DNA of 5,289 bases from the NCBI GenBank assembly GCA_023392135.1, contig JAEVZQ010000512.1, forward strand, positions 1 to 5,289, read 5' to 3'. Numbering within the stretch: position 1 is the first letter of the stretch; each line of letters opens with the position of its first letter. This DNA is from Pseudomonadota bacterium (GTDB lineage: Bacteria > Pseudomonadota > Alphaproteobacteria > Rhizobiales > Hyphomicrobiaceae). A model generated the notes under the pieces. That model was not told the origin of the DNA, did not search any database, and saw only the letters and a program-made list of their open reading frames with translations. A program made the position numbers and the translations under genes. Shown in pieces: positions 1 to 5,289 of this stretch.

Positions 1-414
1 GTCTTGGCCCGGCCCGTCACGCTGACCACAACGTTGAACAGCTACGGCGGCGATGGCGCCTACCTCGCGTTCTACGTCACCGATGCGAAGGATGCCTATG
101 TCGGCAGCCTGTGGATGGCCGGCGACAAGTCGAAGTATTACGAGCACCTGTCGGGCTGGTATCGCGCCACGGGCGGCAAGCCTGCCGAGATCAACGGCAT
201 CACGGGCGCCAGCGTCGGTGCGGGCCGCACGCTCGAAATCACACTCGATCTGGCCGACGCGCTGTTCGACGCGGGCTACACACTGCACATCGATGCCGCT
301 GTCGAGGACATGCGCGACAGCCCCAACGATGTTGCCGTGCCGCTGACGACCGATGGTGCCGGCACTCCGGTGCGCGGGCGGCGCTACATCGCCAGCTTCG
401 CTTACGGCATGTGA
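1..414 (+). CDS. DUF2271 family exported protein (3' part)
   Basis: The frame is open to the left edge, so the N-terminus, probably with a signal peptide, lies outside the window; the TTG at 4-6 is probably not the true start. The visible 137 codons match the DUF2271 pattern as I know it: a beta-rich start (GAYLAFYVTD), then VGSLWMAGDKSKYYEHLSGW, then an acidic strand region (LEITLDLADALFDAG) and a conserved C-terminal strand (RRYIASFAYGM). DUF2271 proteins are small periplasmic proteins of unproven function, often encoded beside PepSY-TM proteins and ApbE, exactly as here. The segment I-T-G-A-S at 199-213 resembles the Thr/Ser acceptor site used by ApbE, so the protein may carry covalent FMN and accept electrons from the reductase encoded next. 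The family call is fairly firm; the flavoprotein role is inference. The gene ends 11 nt before the next start, implying one transcript. Confidence 0.85.
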   Translation, partial: VLARPVTLTTTLNSYGGDGAYLAFYVTDAKDAYVGSLWMAGDKSKYYEHLSGWYRATGGKPAEINGITGASVGAGRTLEITLDLADALFDAGYTLHIDAAVEDMRDSPNDVAVPLTTDGAGTPVRGRRYIASFAYGM

Positions 415-416
415 CC

Positions 417-423
417 GGGGGAG
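417..423 (+). promoter_or_regulatory. Ribosome-binding site of the PepSY flavoreductase gene
   Basis: GGGGGAG lies just after the DUF2271 stop codon and two bases before ATG 426. Only its 5' part gives a usual spacing, so it is a crude but purine-rich site. It supports ATG 426 over the upstream in-frame codons, which would read through the DUF2271 gene in another frame. Confidence 0.6.
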
Positions 424-425
424 CC

Positions 426-2633
426 ATGATCCGTGTACTCCACCGCTGGCCGGGGCTTCTGGCCGCGCTCTTGCTGATTGTGCTGAGCCTCAGCGGTGCG
501 GCTCTATCGATATTTCCCTCCGCAGAGCGCCTGTCAGCACCGCAGGCCGAGACCACGCTTTCGGTCGCGGACCTCGCAGAACGCATTCAGGCCGTCTACC
601 CGGAGGTGGAGCAGATCCGGCGCGCGCCCTCGGGCAAAATCACCGCATATTGGTTCCAGGACGGCGCGCCCGAGGCGGCGGTGATCGATCCAGCGACTGG
701 TCGCGCGATCGCATCCGCCGATCCGAACCAGCTCGAGCGGTGGCTGACCAACCTGCACCGCTCGCTCTTCCTCGACGACGGTGGCCGTCTGGTCATGGCG
801 GGTGGCGCCGCCGCCATGCTGGTGCTGGCCTTGTCCGGCATTGTGCTCATCGCCCGCCGCGTTGGCGGCTGGCAGCGCTGGTTCGCGCCGATGCGCGGAC
901 CGCTCAGCGGGCGGCTGCATGTCGAGACCGCGCGGGTTGCCGTTGCCGGTCTCCTGCTGTCCTCGGCCACGGCACTGTGGATGACCGCCTCGACTTTCGA
1001 TCTTCTGCCGGATGGCGGAGCACCGCTCGCCATTCCGGCCGAGGTGAGCGGTCAAACAGGTGCAGCTGTTTCGACAATGGATGTTCTGAATAGAACGCCA
1101 GTTGCTGAATTGCGCGGGCTGACATTCCCCGCCCCCGGCGACGCTTTGGATGTCTTTACCCTCAAGACCGATCGCGGCACCGGATATCTCGATCAGGGCA
1201 CCGGCGCGCTATTAGCCTGGAGCGATCTGACGGGATGGCAATACGCAACTGAAACCATTTACATGCTGCACACCGGCCAGGGTGCAGCCGTGCTGGGACT
1301 CGTCCTGGGGCTGATGGTGCTCGGCGTGCCGGTGATGGCGGGCACGGGCTTGGTCCTCTGGTTTGCAGCCCAGCGCGGGCGCCCGCGCATTCGCGGCAAC
1401 GCCCCTGCCGGACGCGCCGATACCATCGTGCTCGTCGGCAGCGAAGGCGGCAGCACATGGGGCTTCGCCGCAACGCTGCATGCTGCGCTGTCGGATGCGG
1501 GGCAGGCCGTTCACGCTGCCTCGATGTCGTCCTTCGATCCGGCACGCTACGGCCGAGCGCGGCGCATCCTGATCCTGGCCGCCACCTATGGCGACGGCGA
1601 CGCACCCGCCTCGGCCAAAGGCTTCCTCTATCGGCTGAAGTCCCTGCCCGCAGCCCCGAACGCACAGCTGGCGGTTCTCGGCTTCGGTGACCGCAGCTTC
1701 CCGGCCTACTGCGCCTTCGCAAAGGCGGTCGCCGAGACGGCGAAGGCCAGAGGCTGGGAAACACTGATCCCGTTCGAGACAGTTGACCGCCAATCGACAC
1801 AGGACTTTGCCCGTTGGGGCCGATTGCTGGGCGCGGCAACAGGCATCGAACTCGAGCTTGTCCATCAGCCGGTCCTGCCCGCGGCACGTCGGCTGGAGCT
1901 TGTTTCGCGACGGGATTACGGGGCCGACGTGCAGGCTCCGACAGCCATCTTGCGTTTCGCGCTGCCCAAGGCGCCGCTCTGGCAGCGGCTGACGGGGCGC
2001 GGCTTCGGCCGCTTCTCTGCCGGGGATCTCATCGGCATCCTGCCAGAGGGCTCGGCCGTGCCCCGCTTCTATTCACTGGCCTCGGGAAACCGCGACGGCT
2101 TCATCGAGATCGTCGTGAGGAAACATCCGGGCGGCCTGTGCTCCAGTCGGCTTATCGACCTCGAGCCGGGCGATACCGTCTGCGCTTTCCTCCGGCGCAA
2201 CCCGAGCTTCCATCCCGGCCTTAGCCGCGCACCGCTGATCCTGATCGGGGCCGGGACGGGGATTGGGCCGCTCGCAGGGTTCGTGCGCGCCAATTCACGG
2301 CGCCGCCCGATCCACCTGTATTTTGGAATGCGCCACCCCGACAGCGATTTTCTTTTTGGCGAGGAGCTGGCGCGTTGGCAGCGGGAGGGTCGACTTCGGC
2401 AGCTCTCGACCGCTTGCTCCCGCGGGCGGAAGCCTCGCTATGTGCAGGACGCATTGCGCGAGGAAGCCGCCGAGATCAAACGCCTGATCGGCAAGGGCGC
2501 GCGGGTAATGGTCTGCGGCGGGCGCGACATGGCGGCCGGGGTTTCTGCGGCACTCGCCGACATTCTCGCGCCCGCAGGATTGACACCGGCCCTGCTGAAG
2601 GCGGAGGGGCGCTATGTCGAAGACGTCTACTGA
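426..2633 (+). CDS. PepSY-TM / flavodoxin / NADPH-FAD reductase fusion, membrane flavocytochrome
   Basis: 735 residues that probably move electrons from cytosolic NADPH to a periplasmic acceptor. Four hydrophobic helices (about 9-30, 122-143, 170-189, 286-314) flank two periplasmic segments; the first (about 45-95) is PepSY-like and ends in IDPATGRAI. Histidines H6, H111, H165 and H282 sit at helix ends, two per membrane face, as expected for two b hemes. Arg-rich loops (144-169, 317-330) fit positive-inside topology. A flavodoxin-like domain (about 333-470) has GSEGGSTWGFA, ATYGDGDAP and LGFGDRSFPAYC. The FAD/NADPH module (about 488-735) has RFYS (547-550), GGLCSS (569-574), GAGTGIGP (608-615), SRGRKPRYVQ (665-674), VCGGRDMA (696-703) and ends in RYVEDVY, very like CysJ. 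ATG 426 is chosen because helix 1 starts at once with LHRWPGL and a GGGGGAG stretch precedes it. It lies between the DUF2271 and apbE genes. Related PepSY proteins such as FoxB reduce ferric siderophores; the substrate here is unknown. Confidence 0.94.
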   Translation: MIRVLHRWPGLLAALLLIVLSLSGAALSIFPSAERLSAPQAETTLSVADLAERIQAVYPEVEQIRRAPSGKITAYWFQDGAPEAAVIDPATGRAIASADPNQLERWLTNLHRSLFLDDGGRLVMAGGAAAMLVLALSGIVLIARRVGGWQRWFAPMRGPLSGRLHVETARVAVAGLLLSSATALWMTASTFDLLPDGGAPLAIPAEVSGQTGAAVSTMDVLNRTPVAELRGLTFPAPGDALDVFTLKTDRGTGYLDQGTGALLAWSDLTGWQYATETIYMLHTGQGAAVLGLVLGLMVLGVPVMAGTGLVLWFAAQRGRPRIRGNAPAGRADTIVLVGSEGGSTWGFAATLHAALSDAGQAVHAASMSSFDPARYGRARRILILAATYGDGDAPASAKGFLYRLKSLPAAPNAQLAVLGFGDRSFPAYCAFAKAVAETAKARGWETLIPFETVDRQSTQDFARWGRLLGAATGIELELVHQPVLPAARRLELVSRRDYGADVQAPTAILRFALPKAPLWQRLTGRGFGRFSAGDLIGILPEGSAVPRFYSLASGNRDGFIEIVVRKHPGGLCSSRLIDLEPGDTVCAFLRRNPSFHPGLSRAPLILIGAGTGIGPLAGFVRANSRRRPIHLYFGMRHPDSDFLFGEELARWQREGRLRQLSTACSRGRKPRYVQDALREEAAEIKRLIGKGARVMVCGGRDMAAGVSAALADILAPAGLTPALLKAEGRYVEDVY
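2603..2607 (+). promoter_or_regulatory. Ribosome-binding site of apbE, inside the preceding gene
   Basis: GGAGG lies six bases before ATG 2614 and is embedded in the last codons of the reductase gene. An in-frame TGA at 2596-2598 blocks any longer start, so this site fixes the apbE N-terminus and shows that the protein has no signal peptide. The arrangement suggests translational coupling. Confidence 0.85.
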
Positions 2634-3618
2634 TCTGAAGCGCCGGGCGCTGAACGGACCCACCTTGGGCACGCGCTGGTCGGCGTTGTTCTACACGCCG
2701 GAGGGGTTCGACCCGATGCCTGTCCAGGATGCGCTTCAAGCTGCGGTGGATGAAGTGGACGCTCAGATGTCCACCTGGAAGCCGGACAGCGACCTGATGC
2801 GCCTGAATACTGCCCGGCCGAAGGACTGGGTGGCGATCCCCGGTCAGTTGAGGGACGTGCTGAGGATTGCGCTCAGGATCGGCCGCGCGTCAGGCGCCGC
2901 GTTCGACATCGGCATCGGCGATGCGGTGAGGGCCTGGGGCTTTGGGCCCGAAGCTGCCGACCAGCACCTCATTCGGAAAGCACTCGATGCCCCACGCCGG
3001 CCCGCTCATGAGGTGCTGGAATTGGACCTCGATGGCGGAAGAGCCCGCAAGACTGCCCCCATCGTCCTGGATCTCAACGGCATCGCCAAGGGCTACGGCG
3101 TGGACCGGCTGGCCGAAACCCTGCGCAGCTTCGGGATCTCTTCCGGGCTGGTCGGCATCGACGGAGAGATGCGGGCGCTCGGCCTGCGCCCCGACGGCCA
3201 ACCCTGGACCGTTGCCGTCGAGGCCCCTGACCCCGACCGCCGCACACCGCGTTCGATCCTGGCATTGCAGGATGCTGCGGTCGCAACTTCGGGTGACTAC
3301 CGGCACTGGACCCTCGTCGCGGGCCGCCGCCTTTCCCACACGATGGACCCTCGCCGTGGCGCGCCCGTGATGGCGCCGCCCGCCTCGGTTACTGTCGTCG
3401 CACGAACCTGTGCCGAGGCCGACGCCTGGGCAACGGCGCTCATTGTTCTTGGCCCGCAGGCTGGCGCAGTGCTTGCACAGCGGCTCCGTCTCGAAGCGCT
3501 GTTTCTCCTTCGTGATGGGCAATCTATCCGGCCGCAAGCATGCGGGCGTTTGTTCGGGGGAGGGCTTCCGCACGAGCCGGATCAACGGCCGCCGCCTCAA
3601 AATTTAGCCGTTCGTTAG
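2614..3618 (+). CDS. apbE: FAD:FMN transferase (ApbE family), signal-less form
   Basis: 334 residues. ApbE uses FAD and divalent metal to attach FMN through a phosphoester to Ser/Thr of target flavoproteins. The family motifs occur in order: PTLGTRWS (16-23), MSTWKPDSDLMRLN (52-65), FDIGIGDAVRAWGFGP (97-112), LDLNGIAKGYGVDRLAETL (152-170), ATSGDYRHW (224-232), SHTMDPRRGAPV (241-252) and SVTVVARTCAEADAWATAL (258-276), where D270 and T274 match the usual metal-binding Asp and Thr. The usual GGD-type turn is here GIDGE (181-185). Many ApbE proteins are lipoproteins or exported; this one begins MSKTSTDLKRR with no hydrophobic segment, and an in-frame stop at 2596 excludes an upstream start, so it should be cytosolic. 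The last 20 or so residues (GGLPHEPDQRPPPQ region) form a Pro-rich tail beyond the usual fold. It overlaps the reductase gene by 20 nt and is surely co-transcribed. Likely clients are the DUF2271 protein or another protein outside the window. Confidence 0.95.
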   Translation: MSKTSTDLKRRALNGPTLGTRWSALFYTPEGFDPMPVQDALQAAVDEVDAQMSTWKPDSDLMRLNTARPKDWVAIPGQLRDVLRIALRIGRASGAAFDIGIGDAVRAWGFGPEAADQHLIRKALDAPRRPAHEVLELDLDGGRARKTAPIVLDLNGIAKGYGVDRLAETLRSFGISSGLVGIDGEMRALGLRPDGQPWTVAVEAPDPDRRTPRSILALQDAAVATSGDYRHWTLVAGRRLSHTMDPRRGAPVMAPPASVTVVARTCAEADAWATALIVLGPQAGAVLAQRLRLEALFLLRDGQSIRPQACGRLFGGGLPHEPDQRPPPQNLAVR

Positions 3619-3667
3619 CACCTATCTTCGTATTGCCGCGAGAAATCCGTGCGTAGGTAGGTCTCAA

Positions 3668-3781
3668 ATGACCGATGCGCATTCAGGAAAAAGATCTACC
3701 CGAACCGGTTCAGCAGATAGGAACTCGGTTCGCGCAAAGGGCAGCTTTCCGCTTATTTGCTTGCTGCCCATTTCTTCATAA
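3668..3781 (+). CDS. Possible small ORF, 37 residues, unknown
   Basis: ATG 3668 follows an AGGTAGG stretch (3655-3661) at plausible spacing and opens a 37-codon frame ending at TAA 3779-3781. The peptide starts MTDAHSGKRSTRTG, is basic in its first half and ends in a short hydrophobic run (PLICLLPISS). Codon third positions are not G/C-biased like the neighbours, which argues against a long-resident gene. The same phase stays open again from 3782 to TGA 3920-3922. It overlaps the hairpins and the minus-strand frame, so at most one of these readings is likely to be functional. Confidence 0.15.
   Translation: MTDAHSGKRSTRTGSADRNSVRAKGSFPLICLLPISS
3701..3732 (+). repeat. Strong inverted repeat / hairpin, 11 bp with one bulge
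   Basis: CGAACCGGTTC (3701-3711) pairs with GAAC-T-CGGTTCG (3721-3732), leaving one bulged T (3725) and a 9-nt loop AGCAGATAG. The left arm also contains the perfect 10-bp palindrome GAACCGGTTC (3702-3711), which could instead be a protein-binding site. Confidence 0.55.
3739..3769 (+). repeat. Inverted repeat / hairpin, 7 bp
   Basis: GGGCAGC (3739-3745) pairs perfectly with GCTGCCC (3763-3769) around a 17-nt loop. AAA (3736-3738) can also pair with TTT (3771-3773) if A3770 is bulged. A pyrimidine-rich stretch follows, so a weak terminator is possible. Confidence 0.45.
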
Positions 3782-3791
3782 ATCTCTTCGG

Positions 3792-3819
3792 ACGGCGCTG
3801 ACACTGCGCCGCCGTTTTT
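3792..3819 (+). terminator. Candidate rho-independent terminator
   Basis: ACGGCG (3792-3797) pairs with CGCCGT (3810-3815) and runs directly into a T tract (3815-3819). An alternative stem is CGGCGC (3793-3798) with GCGCCG (3806-3811) around a 7-nt loop. It would end transcripts from the operon, about 170 nt after the apbE stop, or end an independent small RNA starting in the gap. The five-T tract is short, so it is only moderately convincing. Confidence 0.45.
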
Positions 3820-3979
3820 GTTCCGGAATGCAAATGTGCCTATCGCCCGGTGGACCGCGCCAGAAGCAGGCGTGGCCTCGCGTGCTCGTGATTTATGCAG
3901 AAGACCTGTGAGCGGGTACTGACCGCGTAGATCTTGATTATAGGCGAGCAGCGGCGCATTTGATGCTCACCAGAAATGC

Positions 3980-3995
3980 GGCTTTTTCAAAAGCC
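3980..3995 (+). repeat. Short palindrome upstream of the M20 gene
   Basis: GGCTTTT and AAAAGCC form a perfect 7-bp inverted repeat with a 2-nt centre, 37 bases before ATG 4033. The 2-nt centre is too tight for a full RNA hairpin, so it fits an operator better. GGTCG-AGC-CGACC follows at 4002-4014 as a small perfect hairpin. Function unknown. Confidence 0.3.
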
Positions 3996-4022
3996 AGCCG
4001 AGGTCGAGCCGACCACATAGAA

Positions 4023-4027
4023 GGGAG
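4023..4027 (+). promoter_or_regulatory. Ribosome-binding site of the M20 amidohydrolase gene
   Basis: GGGAG lies five bases before ATG 4033. An in-frame TAG at 4018-4020 excludes any longer start, so this ATG is well supported even though it adds about 20 polar residues before the conserved fold. Confidence 0.8.
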
Positions 4028-4032
4028 CAGAC

Positions 4033-5289
4033 ATGGCTTCCCATCATGACCATCAACCCGGATCGACAATCGAGACAGGCTCCCGTTCGGCAAACTGGCA
4101 AGAGAGCGCGCAGGCGATACTTGAGCCCTTGGAAGCGCTGCTTCCAGATCTCGAAACACTCTACAAGGACGTGCACTCGCATCCCGAGCTGTCGATGCAG
4201 GAGACGCGAACGGCGGGGATTGCGGCAGACCGGCTGCGAGAGGCCGGCTATGACGTGACCACAGGGGTTGGCAAAACCGGGGTGGTTGGCCTCATGCGCA
4301 ATGGCGATGGGCCCACGGTGATGCTGCGCGCGGACATGGATGCACTACCGATCGAGGAGGCAACCGGTCTCGACTATGCCAGCAAGGTAACGGCAAAGGA
4401 CCAGGCAGGCAAAGTCGTGCCAGTCGGACACATGTGCGGGCACGACATGCATGTTACCTGGCTCGTCGGCGCCGCAACGCTGCTCGCGCAGAACCGGAGC
4501 GCCTGGAAGGGGACCTTGATGCCCGTGTTCCAGCCTGGCGAAGAAGTCGCGCAAGGTGCCCGGGCAATGATCCACGACGGACTTTTAAATCGCTTTCCGA
4601 AGCCGGAAGTCGTGCTCGGCCAGCACGTCATGGTCGGTCCGGCCGGTCATCTTGCAGGGAGCGCCGGCCCGATCACCTCGGCGGCGGATAGCCTGCAAAT
4701 CCGGCTGTTCGGGCGTGGAGCACACGGCTCGATGCCGCAGGCGAGCATAGATCCTGTCGTTATGGCAGCTTCGACCGTGATGCGGCTACAGACTGTCGTT
4801 TCGCGAGAGGTAGCCGCCACCGAGGCAGCCGTGGTCACCATTGGCGTGCTTCAGGCCGGCAGCAAGGAAAACGTCATTCCCGACGAGGCCATCATCAAGC
4901 TCAACGTCCGCACGTTCGATTCGGGGGTGCGCAAACGGGTGCTCAACGCAATCGAGCGGATCGTCAACGCGGAGGCGGAAGCCTCGGGCGCGCCCCGCAA
5001 GCCGGAGATCACCCCGCTCGACCGCTATCCGCTCAATTTCAATGACAAGACGGCAAGCGACCGAATAGCCGAGGCGTTCCGAGCGTACTTCAGCGAGGAT
5101 CGCGTCCATCACACCGGGCCAGCGCCGGCAAGCGAGGATTTTGGCTGTTTCGGGACCGGACGGGGCGTGCCCTCCGTCTTCTGGTTCGTTGGCGGCACCG
5201 ACCCGAAGACGTATGCCGAAGCCAAAAAGGCCGGTAAGCTCAACGAGCTTCCGGTCAATCATAGCCCCCATTTCGCTCCCGTTCTGTAC
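4033..5289 (+). CDS. Peptidase M20D-type amidohydrolase (3' end outside window)
   Basis: 419 codons are visible and the frame is open at the right edge; the family is usually about 390-450 residues, so little is missing. M20D enzymes hydrolyse N-acyl or amide bonds of amino-acid conjugates (hippurate, N-acetyl amino acids, indole-acetyl amino acids) with a two-metal centre. Key segments: HSHPELSMQE (48-57), LRADMDALPIEE (98-109), HMCGHDMH (133-140), FQPGEE (166-171), GQHV (196-199), GRGAHGSMPQASIDP (227-241), the lid-domain HGS segment used in substrate binding, GSKENVIPDEA (276-286), SEDFGCF (367-373) and NHSPHFAP (409-416). By comparison with plant IAA-amino-acid hydrolases, C135, H137, E171, H198 and H410 would be the metal ligands and E170 the catalytic base; all are present. 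There is no signal peptide; the first 20 residues are polar and His-containing. The exact substrate cannot be told from sequence. It is separated from the redox operon by 414 nt and is probably transcribed independently. Confidence 0.96.
   Translation, partial: MASHHDHQPGSTIETGSRSANWQESAQAILEPLEALLPDLETLYKDVHSHPELSMQETRTAGIAADRLREAGYDVTTGVGKTGVVGLMRNGDGPTVMLRADMDALPIEEATGLDYASKVTAKDQAGKVVPVGHMCGHDMHVTWLVGAATLLAQNRSAWKGTLMPVFQPGEEVAQGARAMIHDGLLNRFPKPEVVLGQHVMVGPAGHLAGSAGPITSAADSLQIRLFGRGAHGSMPQASIDPVVMAASTVMRLQTVVSREVAATEAAVVTIGVLQAGSKENVIPDEAIIKLNVRTFDSGVRKRVLNAIERIVNAEAEASGAPRKPEITPLDRYPLNFNDKTASDRIAEAFRAYFSEDRVHHTGPAPASEDFGCFGTGRGVPSVFWFVGGTDPKTYAEAKKAGKLNELPVNHSPHFAPVLY

Larger units (their letters stand above)
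3664..3966 (-). other. Stop-free 100-codon minus-strand frame, possible gene remnant or small gene
   Basis: This frame is open from the stop at 3967-3969 (complement) to a TGA at 3664-3666 (complement). Its only ATG is at 3769-3771 (complement), which would give a 35-residue peptide beginning MGSKQISGKLPFARTEF. Codons upstream continue a protein-like composition (for example FAFRNKNGGAVSAPSEEIYE) with many purine-first codons, but I see no start codon with a good ribosome-binding site there. It could be the tail of a decayed gene, a small antisense gene, or chance. I recognise no family. Confidence 0.2.
3619..4032 (+). other. 414-nt intergenic region between apbE and the M20 gene
   Basis: No conventional gene is convincing here. 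GC is visibly lower than in the flanking genes, mainly up to about 3830. The stretch holds an 11-bp bulged hairpin at 3701-3732, a 7-bp hairpin at 3739-3769, a terminator-like hairpin with five T at 3792-3819, and short palindromes at 3980-3995 and 4002-4014 close to the next gene. Small open frames occur on both strands and are listed separately. I found no tRNA, no transposon ends and no convincing -35/-10 pair; TTGATT at 3934-3939 is a possible -35 without a good -10. Confidence 0.7.

Noticed and set aside
111..425. Upstream extension of the reductase frame to an ATG at 111
   Set aside because: It would overlap almost the whole DUF2271 gene; the Arg/His-rich translation looks like an out-of-frame shadow. 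The LHRWPGL helix start and the purine-rich site support ATG 426.
534..1055. Minus-strand open frame (173 codons) opposite the reductase N-terminal half
   Set aside because: Antisense shadow with no family pattern.
1190..1225. Possible flavinylation motif in the second periplasmic segment of the reductase (DQGTGAL)
   Set aside because: It lacks the G-A-[ST] core; the pattern is the usual PepSY D-x-x-T-G strand turn.
1162..1887. Long minus-strand open frame (241 codons) opposite the reductase
   Set aside because: Arg/Pro/Ser-rich translation typical of antisense to high-GC coding DNA, with no recognisable domain; the plus strand is clearly coding.
2890..3600. Minus-strand open frame (236 codons) opposite apbE
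   Set aside because: All ApbE motifs are on the plus strand; the antisense translation is low-information.
3675..3911. Plus-strand 78-codon frame in the gap
   Set aside because: No ribosome-binding site for ATG 3675, Arg/Cys-rich translation, and it crosses the hairpins; less coding-like than the other two small frames in this gap.
3934..3964. Possible sigma-70-like promoter (TTGATT with TTTGAT) before the M20 gene
   Set aside because: Spacing is 19 bases and the -10 match is weak, so it was not listed as a feature.
4786..5271. Minus-strand open frame (161 codons) opposite the M20 gene
   Set aside because: It overlaps conserved M20 motifs on the plus strand and shows no motif itself.

Overview
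The window is high-GC bacterial DNA, all on the + strand. Codon use is strongly biased to G/C in the third position, and the gene set (exported DUF2271 protein, PepSY flavoreductase, ApbE, M20 amidohydrolase) is typical of an alphaproteobacterium, perhaps a sphingomonad relative. That taxonomic guess rests on style and synteny only.

Region 1 (1-3618) is a compact three-gene operon: the 3' part of a DUF2271 gene, an 11-nt gap, a 735-residue membrane flavoreductase, then apbE (FAD:FMN transferase), which overlaps the reductase gene by 20 nt. The reductase carries four membrane helices with four well-placed histidines (likely two b hemes), a flavodoxin-like FMN domain and a CysJ/cytochrome-P450-reductase-like FAD/NADPH domain. 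The simplest reading is a one-protein wire carrying electrons from cytosolic NADPH through FAD, FMN and two hemes to the periplasm. ApbE is the enzyme that attaches FMN covalently to Ser/Thr. The DUF2271 protein contains an I-T-G-A-S segment resembling an ApbE acceptor site, so it may be a flavinylated periplasmic electron carrier. Such operons are often linked to iron or siderophore reduction, but no receptor or siderophore gene is visible here.

Region 2 (3619-4032) is a 414-nt gap with lower GC. It has no convincing conventional gene. It holds three consecutive hairpins, the first of 11 bp with one bulge and the last followed by five T, so it could be a structured 3' UTR or small RNA ending in a terminator. 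The same stretch is open for 100 codons on the minus strand with coding-like composition but no good start, and holds a 37-codon plus-strand frame behind an AGG-rich stretch. These readings compete and are listed as hypotheses.

Region 3 (4033 to the window end) is a peptidase M20D amidohydrolase with a full set of metal ligands, cut by the window edge a little before its expected C-terminus. It has its own ribosome-binding site and appears functionally unrelated to the redox operon.
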